Of a stretch of 21,391 nt of DNA, positions 13,895-21,391 are shown in pieces. The stretch is from a virus. Where the stretch lies: the IMG/VR virus record IMGVR_UViG_3300028738_000083, positions 1 through 21,391 of that record; one strand, written 5' to 3'. A program made the translations under genes and the position numbers. Under the pieces are notes generated by a model that saw only the letters and a list, made by a program, of their open reading frames with translations, was not told the origin of the DNA and searched no databases. Position 1 is the stretch's first letter. Every line of letters begins with the position of its first letter.

Positions 13895-13938
13895 GTCCTT
13901 CACCGCTTACTTTACTTCCGGTACCTTTAAATAAAAAA

Positions 13939-14613
13939 ATGATCGCACTGGTACCCACCTGCAACCGTCCCGAATTGTTTGCCCGGCTTGTATCCAGGCT
14001 CGAAGGATTTGAAGTGATTGGATTCGTCAACAATTCGACGCCTGAAAATGAAGAACAATATTTAAAACTGAATTTACCTGAAGATACAACCTTAGTTTTT
14101 ACCGGCATTAAAGGCGAACCAAAAGCTTGTCATGTAATGATGTTTAAAATCATGCTACAATTTGTTCACGATGAATGCCTGGTGATTGAAGATGATGTTT
14201 TTCCCTGCTCAAACTTTTACGATGAACTTCAAAACCGGATCAGCACACTGAAAACTGAGACTGATCACTTCGTTTTAAGTCCGATTTATCTGCCAGAACG
14301 CAATTCCGATTTTTACACTGGAGGCAAAAGTAAGGCCGTAAAGATTGGCCCTTACCAGTTCATTGATCAGGCCTGGGTTGATGGCAATTTTTACATGACC
14401 TCCGCAGTTTTGGCCGCGATGAAACAATGGTTATCCGGAAAAGTGAAATCCTATCCGGCATCGAGCGGTATAGGAAGGCGAAATTCATTTGAAATTTACC
14501 GGCGAAAATGGAAAATGTACACTGCAATACCCACGCTGGTAGAACATTTAGATCAGGATAGCGTGATGTTTGGCGACCGTCGCAAAGAAATCCCATTGAT
14601 CGCCAAGTTTTAA
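13939..14613 (+). CDS. GT-A-like glycosyltransferase, 224 aa
   Basis: The N-terminus IALVPTCNRPELFARLVSRL is the opening strand-helix of GT-A enzymes, with TCNRP where nucleotide-sugar binding starts. LVIEDDVFPC at 81-90 carries the acidic pair that serves as the DXD-like metal site. The segment QAWVDGNFYMTSAVL (about 144-158) and VEHLDQDSVM (201-210), where other phage GT-A enzymes have a His-containing acceptor-side motif, complete the pattern. No membrane segment, so it should act in the cytoplasm. The substrate is unknown; a virion glycoprotein or host surface sugar is possible. Start at 13939 is chosen because the longer reading from 13843 runs through the terminator. Different from the enzyme at 5084 in length and in acidic motif (EDD versus NDD). 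Confidence 0.68.
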   Translation: MIALVPTCNRPELFARLVSRLEGFEVIGFVNNSTPENEEQYLKLNLPEDTTLVFTGIKGEPKACHVMMFKIMLQFVHDECLVIEDDVFPCSNFYDELQNRISTLKTETDHFVLSPIYLPERNSDFYTGGKSKAVKIGPYQFIDQAWVDGNFYMTSAVLAAMKQWLSGKVKSYPASSGIGRRNSFEIYRRKWKMYTAIPTLVEHLDQDSVMFGDRRKEIPLIAKF

Positions 14614-14657
14614 AATCTGTCCTTTTACCCTCGATTGCCGCGCTATAGCTTAGTATC

Positions 14658-14930
14658 ATGAAAGTTTACGAAGCTATAGACCAAATGCGGACCATCTCAA
14701 AACAGGGTGGCGAATTCTCCATGACTTTTATGGGTTACTCGGAAACTGCCGGAAAATCTGACGGTCCGGTATCGGTCGACCGTGCCAGGCTTCGCGCCCG
14801 GCCAAACTCCGATCAGAACCGGAATGCCGAAATGATGGAAGCTTACACCAACCTTGCCACCGGAGAAGCCCGCCAATTCTATCAGCCTTTACTCATGATT
14901 TTTAACGGACAAAAAATTGATTTGGAATGA
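14658..14930 (+). CDS. Small portal-associated hypothetical protein, 90 aa
   Basis: I recognise the type as a small conserved protein directly before portal genes in Bacteroidales phages, without a known function. It begins with a helix (KVYEAIDQMRTISKQ), then FSMTFMGYSE, then a basic stretch VDRARLRARP at about residues 40-49 and a short C-terminal strand (YQPLLMIFNGQKIDLE). Stop and next start overlap as ATGA with the portal gene, indicating translational coupling. It could act as a portal assembly or head-completion factor, which is only positional inference. Confidence 0.65.
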   Translation: MKVYEAIDQMRTISKQGGEFSMTFMGYSETAGKSDGPVSVDRARLRARPNSDQNRNAEMMEAYTNLATGEARQFYQPLLMIFNGQKIDLE

Positions 14931-16300
14931 AAAATAAACCTGATGTGATTGTAAAAGGCGACTCCGGAGTGATGAACATCCCGGATGTTGGTGTATTCTC
15001 GTTTTATACCGGCGCCGGAACTACCGACGATATGTGGAGCACGCTTGTTTTGAGTGATAACGGAGTACAATGGGAAGCATACCCCGATCTTATTGGAGGC
15101 AAAAAGATTGTTCCATACGGCTCAAACAACAATCTGCCGGTCGTGATCCGGAACATGATGGAAGAAAACAACCTTGCTCCGGGCATCCTTGAGCGCGAAA
15201 TGGGTTTACTCCATGGTCAGGGTCCGCAGTTGTATGTCGATAATGTGGTTAATGATGATATTGTTCGTAAATGGACCTTCGATCAGGAAATATGGGACTG
15301 GCTGAAATCGTGGAATTACCGCCGTTTCATCGACATGAGTACCGTGGAGTACAAATACCTGAAGGGAATATTTGTAAAGCGATATCTCCGCCGTGGCGCG
15401 CGTATTGGTCGCAATCCTGAATTTGTTCTGGAAGTATGCCCGGGAACTGATGCACGTTTGGCATGGGTCGATTCGCGTCGACTGGAAGATGTTCCAAACA
15501 TTTTTACAGGCGATTTCGAAAACAATTGCAGCCGCACCGGAATACGCACCTGGCCAATATGGAACAAATTCGATCCGTTTGGAGTGGCCGCTTCAATGAG
15601 TTACCACAACTCCTATTCATTCGCTCATAACTTCTATTCTATGCCCGCTTTTTGGGGATCGCGCAAATGGATCCAGCGCTCAAGTGATGTGCCAGATATC
15701 CTGAAATATTTGTCTGAAAACGGTCTGATGCTTACTCACCACATTCATTCACCATCAAACTACTGGGAAGAAAAGCGCGAGAAGTTAGAACTTAAGTTCC
15801 CTGGCAAAGATGCTATATACATCGATGAGAAATTGAAGGAATTAAAAACCGAAACCTTCAGGACAATTTCGGGAGTGCTGCAGGGGAAAAAGAATGTGGG
15901 TAAATTCATCGAAACGGTTGATGTGTGGGATGACGAAGCTCAATTGGTTCGCGCCTGGAAAGTTGAAGCCATAGACAATAAAACCGCCGATTTTATTGAA
16001 GCGCAGATTAAAATATCAGATAAGGCAGATGCCGCCACCACTTCAGGAATTGGATTGCACCCGGCACTATCGAACATGATGATGAACGGTAAATCTGCTT
16101 CAGGATCGGAAATGCTTTACGCGCTGAAATTGTACCTGGCATCTGATACCACCATTCCAGAAGAGGTGATTTTTGAACCGATCAACCAATGTATTGAAGC
16201 CATGTGGCCCGCTAAAAAGTGTCGCCTGGGATTCTATCACAAAATTGTGATGAAAGAAGAGAATGTTGCACCAACGGATCGCACCGTTTCAAACGTATAG
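14927..16300 (+). CDS. Phage portal protein, 457 aa
   Basis: Forms the dodecameric vertex through which DNA is packaged and to which the tail attaches. The N-terminal region has the phrase IVPYGSNNNLPVVIRNMM (about residues 61-78), then a GLLHGQGPQLY turn (about 93-103). Both are typical of Bacteroidota phage portals, which open with a P-Y-G-x-x-N-x-L-P phrase and a G-x-G turn. The helical central part and the C-terminal SASGSEMLYALKLYLASD also fit. No nucleotide-binding motif is seen, as expected. At 457 aa it is in the usual range. It follows the 90-aa gene with an ATGA overlap and is itself 2 nt from the next gene. The location about 5 kb after the terminase, with the accessory block between, is unusual. 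Confidence 0.8.
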   Translation: MKNKPDVIVKGDSGVMNIPDVGVFSFYTGAGTTDDMWSTLVLSDNGVQWEAYPDLIGGKKIVPYGSNNNLPVVIRNMMEENNLAPGILEREMGLLHGQGPQLYVDNVVNDDIVRKWTFDQEIWDWLKSWNYRRFIDMSTVEYKYLKGIFVKRYLRRGARIGRNPEFVLEVCPGTDARLAWVDSRRLEDVPNIFTGDFENNCSRTGIRTWPIWNKFDPFGVAASMSYHNSYSFAHNFYSMPAFWGSRKWIQRSSDVPDILKYLSENGLMLTHHIHSPSNYWEEKREKLELKFPGKDAIYIDEKLKELKTETFRTISGVLQGKKNVGKFIETVDVWDDEAQLVRAWKVEAIDNKTADFIEAQIKISDKADAATTSGIGLHPALSNMMMNGKSASGSEMLYALKLYLASDTTIPEEVIFEPINQCIEAMWPAKKCRLGFYHKIVMKEENVAPTDRTVSNV

Positions 16301-16302
16301 CC

Positions 16303-17361
16303 ATGATTTTTAATAAAAACAGCAACGGAAACGAAGAATTACGCATCCAGACGGGTTCGTACTACAAATCAAATGAGTTCGATAAGATCAGCGTAAAAAT
16401 CATGCTGGCATCCGAAGATCTGACTTTACTTATAGGTAAGGCTATTTTCGACCGTGCCGAAACGCACTATCTGAGCGACAATTACCTGTCAGTAACTGAA
16501 GTTTTACCGGTACCCGATCCTGTCGAAGATTCAGGTTCAGGAGGCGAAGGATTACCCGCTGCCGATTACTCTTTGCTCGATCGCCTCGTTCAGCACATTC
16601 AGTTACCCATCGCATTTTTAGCCACACTTTGGCACTACCAGGGGAATGATATCAGCCACGAAGATACCGGCCGAAAAATGAAGGTCGATAAAACTTCAGA
16701 ATCAATTGCCTGGGAATGGCAATATAACCGCGACGATGAAGCCGCTTTGCGCAATTACCGAAAAGCTTTCGACCGTCTGATCCGTTTTCTGAATGCCAAT
16801 GTCGATCAACTGCCGGAATGGAAAAATTCAACTGCAAAAAAAGATTCGCTCAGCCTGTTCATCAATACGGCAGAGCATTTTAATCGGTTATTCGCCATCG
16901 ACGATTCACCGGTCTTTTTCCTTCGCCTGGCTCCCATCATGCGCGAAATTGAACGCAAGCACATTAAACCCATCCTCGGAACGGAAAAGTTTAATGAGCT
17001 GAAAACGTTGATTCAGTCCGGAGCGGAAATATCCGAACAGAATCAGGAGTTGATTGATTTTATTTGCGATCCAATTCCACTGTTCACAATGAGCATGGCT
17101 GTTAAGCGCTTCTCGCTAACCGTGATCCCCGAAGGCGTTGTTCAAAATTTCTTTTCAGAAAGATCAACGACAAAAGCCAATATACCCGCCACCATCGACC
17201 TGGTAAATACAGTTTCAAAATCGCTTTGGAAGGATGGCGAATTTGTGCTGAATGAGTTAAAAAAATACTGGAGCATTAAAAATGCTGAAGAAGTAATTGA
17301 CGAAACGATCACTGAGTTTCTACCGGCCGGAAAAACAACCGATAAATTCATAGGATTATGA
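16303..17361 (+). CDS. Probable head-tail connector / virion protein, 352 aa
   Basis: Not named with certainty. Residues about 60-85 include a linker with Pro, Gly and Ser; the remaining part is helix-rich, with an internal stretch LAPIMREIERKHIKPILG and a long series including TIDLVNTVSKSLWKDGEF. I chose ATG 16303 because the longer reading from 16219 overlaps the end of the portal gene out of phase. It starts 2 nt after the portal stop and ends with an ATGA overlap with the next gene. Position right after the portal makes an adaptor or connector the most natural role, but the sequence shows no decisive motif. Confidence 0.6.
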   Translation: MIFNKNSNGNEELRIQTGSYYKSNEFDKISVKIMLASEDLTLLIGKAIFDRAETHYLSDNYLSVTEVLPVPDPVEDSGSGGEGLPAADYSLLDRLVQHIQLPIAFLATLWHYQGNDISHEDTGRKMKVDKTSESIAWEWQYNRDDEAALRNYRKAFDRLIRFLNANVDQLPEWKNSTAKKDSLSLFINTAEHFNRLFAIDDSPVFFLRLAPIMREIERKHIKPILGTEKFNELKTLIQSGAEISEQNQELIDFICDPIPLFTMSMAVKRFSLTVIPEGVVQNFFSERSTTKANIPATIDLVNTVSKSLWKDGEFVLNELKKYWSIKNAEEVIDETITEFLPAGKTTDKFIGL

Positions 17362-18287
17362 ACACCATCGAAATTCCCGAAAGGCAGATTAATGTAGAAT
17401 TTCCATCGTGTTGGGAAGAATTGACAAACGATCAGTTTGCTTTCGTCATGCAGGAATGGATCTCCCTGATGGATGGCAAAATTAACGAAGATGAATTCAG
17501 GCTGATCGTTCTGTATCATTTGCTCGACATCAAACGCGGACCGTTTCAGGACTGGAAAGACCGGCGCCTGAGCAAACAGCAGCTGGAGGACAAATTTGCA
17601 AACATCTGGCAATTGACCGAACTGCTAAACTGGCTTATCCGGATCGAAGTTATTGACGGGCAAAATGTAGGGATGCTAAATTATACCGGCATCCAAAACC
17701 GGATCCCGCGCATCGATGGTGAATGGGCATGGCTCGAAGGCCCTGATGATTGCCTGCTGAATATCACCTTTGCCGAATACCGTGCAGCATGGAACCATTT
17801 CGAAGCTTACACGCGCGACCATAAACACACCGATCTTGATCACCTGGTTGCGATACTTTACCGGCCGGTGCGGGCAAACTTCGACGATCTGAAGCATAAA
17901 CCCGATTTCGATGGACAGAACCGGGAGCCATTTAATCCTTACATAACCTCGCACTACGCAGAATTGGTCAAAAACCTGCCGTACTGGATGAAATTAACCA
18001 TCTACATGTGGTTTGGCAATTGCGATCGCTTTTTAAAAGAAGAGGAACTGGAAGTTTTTGGCAAACCGCTTTCTTTCACTCCACTGTTCAAAAAATCTCA
18101 GTCCGAATCTTCAGAAGCCGTTGAAATTCTGGATGAAAACGATTTGGGATTAACCGGCCTGCTTTACATGGTTTCCGAATCGAAATTATTCGGAACCATC
18201 GCCGAAACCGACCGGACAAACTACATCGACCTGTTAACGGCGCTGCTCTACTGGAAACAACAATCAGATAAAATTAAAACATCATGA
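17358..18287 (+). CDS. Hypothetical tail-region protein, 309 aa
   Basis: Not recognised at family level. The N-terminus IEIPERQINVEFPSCWEELT followed by NDQFAFVMQEWISL resembles the opening of phage proteins placed before tail genes in Bacteroidales prophages (aromatic segment, then E-x-L-T-x-x-Q-F). The remainder is helical and charged, rich in Trp, with no membrane segments. ATGA overlaps on both sides tie it to the 352-aa and 148-aa proteins. A tail assembly chaperone or neck component is plausible, though no frameshift site was found. Confidence 0.55.
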   Translation: MNTIEIPERQINVEFPSCWEELTNDQFAFVMQEWISLMDGKINEDEFRLIVLYHLLDIKRGPFQDWKDRRLSKQQLEDKFANIWQLTELLNWLIRIEVIDGQNVGMLNYTGIQNRIPRIDGEWAWLEGPDDCLLNITFAEYRAAWNHFEAYTRDHKHTDLDHLVAILYRPVRANFDDLKHKPDFDGQNREPFNPYITSHYAELVKNLPYWMKLTIYMWFGNCDRFLKEEELEVFGKPLSFTPLFKKSQSESSEAVEILDENDLGLTGLLYMVSESKLFGTIAETDRTNYIDLLTALLYWKQQSDKIKTS

Positions 18288-18730
18288 TCCGGATCACAGA
18301 TTTAAACGACCTGCTTACCTCTATGGTATCCGATATTTCCGGTGTGGCCGGATTTGTATTGGTTGCAAACGAAAATCACCTGGTTAAACGACTCTCTGAT
18401 AAAACAGGAGTTTGGCTGGGTGTAACCATTCCTTCTGCTGATCCTGAAACGGTGAATGAAGACAATGTGGCTGAAAATAATATTGTCTGGATTTTTATTG
18501 TGGAGAAGAAAGATCCCGGGAGCATGGACGCTACCGATGAACTGGAGCACTATCAAAAAATTCAGGACATTACTGCAGCAGTTAAAAACTGGCTCCGCGA
18601 TAAGAAATTGGAAGGAAACGAATTCCTTGAATATCTGAACCTGCAGAGCATCCATACCGATCCTGAATACCAGTTTGGCGGATGGAACGGCTGGAGCATT
18701 AATTTCAATTTCGACACTGACGGATATTAA
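18284..18730 (+). CDS. Possible tail completion / neck protein, 148 aa
   Basis: An alpha-beta protein. It has a helical opening (IRITDLNDLLTSMVSDI), strands AGFVLVANENHLVK and WIFIVEKKD, a long charged helix near YQKIQDITAAVKNWLRDK, and a C-terminal strand ending NFNFDTDGY. This topology, and the position between connector-like proteins and tape measure, resemble tail-terminator or neck proteins, which are generally small alpha-beta folds. The assignment is inference. One base separates its stop from the next start. Confidence 0.5.
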   Translation: MIRITDLNDLLTSMVSDISGVAGFVLVANENHLVKRLSDKTGVWLGVTIPSADPETVNEDNVAENNIVWIFIVEKKDPGSMDATDELEHYQKIQDITAAVKNWLRDKKLEGNEFLEYLNLQSIHTDPEYQFGGWNGWSINFNFDTDGY

Positions 18731-18731
18731 T

Positions 18732-19148
18732 ATGGAACTGGCACTTGTCCGCAAAGAATTCGTTAAGCAGATCCTGCAACAGGAAGGCAAAGAGTTGCAC
18801 GATAACCAGGGAAAGGCTATTGCGAAGCTGCTGCACTTTCACAGTAACCGGCTGATGGATACACGGCCATTTCGTGTGGAGTCAGAAGATGCCATGGACG
18901 GACAGTTTACCACTCAAATAACTGCTTACGGTCGTTTCCTGGATATCAAGCCAAAGAACAGGGTGATTAAGGAGCAAAGTAAATACACCCACTGGCGCCA
19001 ACGCAGACGAACAAAAGCTTTCCCGATTTACAACCGGTTTGTATTCGGGCATTATTATACAATCGCTTACCGGCTCATGTATGGGCTGACAGAAGAAGTT
19101 GCTGAAGGAATTAAGAAACAATTTGACACGCTGAACAATGGAAAATAA
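18732..19148 (+). CDS. Hypothetical tail-region protein, 138 aa
   Basis: Basic, helix-rich protein with no membrane segment. The N-terminal part has FVKQILQQEGKELHD; the middle carries several His/Arg residues (LLHFHSNRLMDTRPF), and the C-terminal half has the unusual HWRQRRRTKAFPIYNRF, then YYTIAYRLMYGLTEEVAEGI. I chose ATG 18732 since the longer reading from 18675 runs out of phase within the preceding gene. Its last 11 nt overlap the tape measure start, so translation is probably coupled. Could be a neck or head-tail joining protein; not recognised. Confidence 0.55.
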   Translation: MELALVRKEFVKQILQQEGKELHDNQGKAIAKLLHFHSNRLMDTRPFRVESEDAMDGQFTTQITAYGRFLDIKPKNRVIKEQSKYTHWRQRRRTKAFPIYNRFVFGHYYTIAYRLMYGLTEEVAEGIKKQFDTLNNGK

Positions 19149-21391
19149 ACTACGCGACGAAGATCTGAACCTGAATATTATCGTGAATGGCGATAAGAGC
19201 AAAAAGGAATTGGGCGACCTCGAAAAGAGTACCCGTGAGCTCACCGCACGAAACAAGGAACTGCGTATTGAAAAGGAAAAACTGATCCGTGCCGGAAAAC
19301 AGGAAAGCGACGAATTTAAGGCTGTAACCAAAGAAATAACCGAAAACAACCGGGTTCTGAAAACCAACGAAACCCGGATGACTGAGCTGCGAAAAGCGAT
19401 CGGACTTGCGGCTTTAACTATGGGCCAACTGCGGAGTGAACAAACCAGGCTCAAAAGGCTGATGGATTCATCAACTCCCGGAACTGAACAGTGGAAATTA
19501 TTCAAGTCACAACTTGAAAAGGTTGAAGGGCAGATGGAGAAAAACCGCAAGGGTGGTGAACGAATGCATTTGTCGCTTGGTAAAATGGCTGATGGCTTCA
19601 ATCGTTATTTTGCCATGATATCAGTGTGGGTGGCTTCACTCACTGGAGTAATATTTGGTTTCAAAAAAGCATCGAACGAATTCGCCATGTTTGATGACAA
19701 GGTGGCCGATGTGCAAAAAACTACCGGATTAGCCAAAGATGAAGTGTTGGCGCTCGATAAATCGTTGCAGAATCTTGATACCCGGACCGCGCAAAATGAT
19801 TTGCTTGATTTGGCAAAGATTGCTGGAAAATTGGGTTTGTCGGCCGAACCGGATGTAGAAGGGTTTGTCCGCGCTGCCGATAAAATTGCCGTAGCGCTCA
19901 CCGAAGATCTTGGAGGAAATATTGAGGAATCAATCAACGACATTGGTAAATTAACCGATATCTTCAAATTGAATGAAGATTACGGTATTGAAGCTTCGAT
20001 GATTAAGGTTGGTTCAACAATCAACGCGTTAGGAGCTGCCAGTACTGCCAACGAAGGTTACATTGTTGAATTCACCAAGCGGGTGGCCGGTATTGCACCC
20101 AGTGCCGGAATATCGATTGAGAAAGTAATGGGATTGGCTGCAACGCTGGACCAGTTCGGACAATCGAGTGAGGTGGCCAGTACTGTTTATGCCCAGGTTG
20201 TTCCTGACATGTTTAAAGATACCGCCACTTATGCGGCTATTGCAAAAATGTCGGTTTCTGATTTCAAGGATCTCCTGAACAAAGATGCCAACGAAGCTTT
20301 TATCCGGTTCCTTGCAGGTTTAAATGGCAACAATGGCGGACTTGCCGAAATGACACAAAAATTGGATGGACTTGGTTTGGAAGGCAAACGTTCCATTTCT
20401 GTACTAGGAGTGTTAGCCAACAACACTGAAACGCTTCGCGAACAGCAAGATTTATCTGCAAAATCATTTGAGCAGGGAACTTCATTAATCGCTGAATTCA
20501 ATATCAAGAATGAAACCATGCAGGCCCGGCTTGATAAATCAAAGAAAAGTCTGGCGCTGATTACCCGTGAACTTGGAGAAAGTCTTTCACCGGCCATGTT
20601 GGTAAGCACAAACGGAATCACCTACTTCATCAAAGGCGCTGTACAGGCTATCAGAATCTTCACCCAATACAAAGGAACCATTGTTGGTGCTGCTGTAGGA
20701 ATTGCAGCCTACACAATCGCTGTTAAGCTTGCCGCTAAATGGGATACCATCCATTATGGATATTTGGTAGTAAAAACTGCGATTACCAAAGCTTATGCCT
20801 GGGTTGTTGGTGTATTAACCGGCGAAGTTACCCTAGCCACCGTTGCTCAAAATGCCTGGAACATTGCACAAAAAGCCAATCCAATTGGTTTAATTATCGG
20901 ATTGCTTACTGCAGCAGCTACGGCCTATTTTATTTTCAAGGGAAAAGTAAAGGAAGCCACAGTTGAACAGAAAAAGTTTAACGATGAAATGGAGCGGGGC
21001 AAAGAACTAATGGGCCAAACCAAGACAATTGAAGAACGCGCCCGTGTAATGGCTACTATGAACGCCCGACAACTCGAAGAATTCAAAGGGAATCTGGAGG
21101 ATCAGATCAAAGCAGAGGAAGATTTTCACGGTAAACTGCTTACTGAAGCTCAGAAAACGCTCGATGCTGATGCAAAACTTCAGGAACTGTACAATAACCG
21201 CAAAGCCGATGGTTTGTCCGAAATGCAGAAAATAATGATTAATGCATTAATTGCAGGGCGCAAGCGTGAGTTGGTCCGTGAGTTACAGGATCAGGACAAT
21301 GCCAGTCAGGCCCGGCTTAAACAGCTCAGAAAATATCAGTCAGATGCCGATAAGATTTCAAAAAGTGGCGGCGGAAATGATGATACTCCTC
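19138..21391 (+). CDS. Tail tape measure protein, N-terminal 751 residues (3'-truncated by window)
   Basis: The frame from ATG 19138 is open to the window end (751 codons plus one base). About residues 20-85 are a coiled coil (KNKELRIEKEKLIRAG..., continuing), then a hydrophobic segment at about 158-176, then an alpha-helical stretch with AASTANEGYIVEFTKRVAGIA and STVYAQVVPDMF, which matches the TP901-type tape measure core. Further hydrophobic segments follow near 513-530 and 582-600, then charged helices to the edge. This set of features identifies a tape measure protein that sets tail length and guides DNA passage. The 5' start overlaps the previous gene by 11 nt. The full length and any C-terminal lytic domain are unseen. 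Confidence 0.9.
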   Translation, partial: MENKLRDEDLNLNIIVNGDKSKKELGDLEKSTRELTARNKELRIEKEKLIRAGKQESDEFKAVTKEITENNRVLKTNETRMTELRKAIGLAALTMGQLRSEQTRLKRLMDSSTPGTEQWKLFKSQLEKVEGQMEKNRKGGERMHLSLGKMADGFNRYFAMISVWVASLTGVIFGFKKASNEFAMFDDKVADVQKTTGLAKDEVLALDKSLQNLDTRTAQNDLLDLAKIAGKLGLSAEPDVEGFVRAADKIAVALTEDLGGNIEESINDIGKLTDIFKLNEDYGIEASMIKVGSTINALGAASTANEGYIVEFTKRVAGIAPSAGISIEKVMGLAATLDQFGQSSEVASTVYAQVVPDMFKDTATYAAIAKMSVSDFKDLLNKDANEAFIRFLAGLNGNNGGLAEMTQKLDGLGLEGKRSISVLGVLANNTETLREQQDLSAKSFEQGTSLIAEFNIKNETMQARLDKSKKSLALITRELGESLSPAMLVSTNGITYFIKGAVQAIRIFTQYKGTIVGAAVGIAAYTIAVKLAAKWDTIHYGYLVVKTAITKAYAWVVGVLTGEVTLATVAQNAWNIAQKANPIGLIIGLLTAAATAYFIFKGKVKEATVEQKKFNDEMERGKELMGQTKTIEERARVMATMNARQLEEFKGNLEDQIKAEEDFHGKLLTEAQKTLDADAKLQELYNNRKADGLSEMQKIMINALIAGRKRELVRELQDQDNASQARLKQLRKYQSDADKISKSGGGNDDTP

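Noticed and set aside
17300-18290. Programmed frameshift in a tail chaperone gene
   Set aside because: No slippery heptamer with an overlapping longer frame was found; the genes join by simple ATGA overlaps.
18882-19967. Long minus-strand open frames (239 and 120 codons)
   Set aside because: They lie wholly opposite the 138-aa gene and tape measure gene, are Ser/Phe/Leu-rich as expected for the complement of a GAA/AAA-rich gene, and have no recognisable features.
1-21391. tRNA, rRNA, integrase and IS elements
   Set aside because: None seen: no cloverleaf with a canonical acceptor end, no tyrosine or serine recombinase motifs and no transposase in any frame, so integration state cannot be judged from this window.

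Overview
The window reads as part of a temperate phage or prophage of a Bacteroidota host. Four observations point to the host. Several upstream regions match the Bacteroidota promoter pattern (TTG or TTTG at about -33, about 19-21 nt spacing, TAnnTTTG at -7), including two exact TAnnTTTG boxes. Starts lack strong Shine-Dalgarno sequences. There is a lipoprotein gene with a Bacteroidota-style lipobox. Several proteins resemble families I know from Bacteroidales phages. Nearly all real genes lie on the + strand, and many overlap by a few bases. The tape measure gene and the lack of recognisable sheath or baseplate genes are compatible with a long-tailed, probably siphovirus-like, particle, but the tail module is cut off at the right edge.

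Layout. (1) 1-400: 3' end of an adenine-N6 DNA methyltransferase gene, then a terminator. (2) 401-863: non-coding, with a dense cluster of TTACAACC boxes (origin-like or operator-like) and a promoter/leader for the next gene. (3) 864-4974: an unknown protein, a small possible virion protein, an S49 prohead protease whose start codon sits in the loop of a 14-bp hairpin, the major capsid protein with an N-terminal scaffold-like segment, and a tail-tube-like protein. Terminators follow the last two. (4) 5084-10012: a tightly overlapping run with a GT-A-like glycosyltransferase, an unknown, a PLD-like protein with one HKD motif, two candidate small terminase or terminase-associated proteins, and the large terminase. 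The last third of the terminase gene has clearly different codon use. (5) 10013-13830: an accessory block between terminase and portal. It contains a structured and repeat-containing non-coding stretch, a consensus promoter, an unknown/ArdC-N-like/RadC-like operon, a secreted small protein and a coiled-coil lipoprotein with their own promoter, and two unknown small genes. The first of those two follows a striking three-arm repeat leader. (6) 13939-21391: a second GT-A-like enzyme, a small portal-associated protein, the portal, connector and neck candidates, and the tape measure protein, which runs off the window.

How it fits together. The protease should cleave the capsid protein's N-terminal region during prohead maturation, the terminase packages DNA through the portal, and the genes after the portal build the connector and tail. 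The two glycosyltransferase-like genes may decorate virion or host surface glycans. The methyltransferase and the ArdC-N/RadC pair suggest protection of phage DNA from host defence. The accessory block and the composite terminase gene mark the terminase-portal boundary as a likely recombination point. All functions are read from sequence alone; no database search was run.
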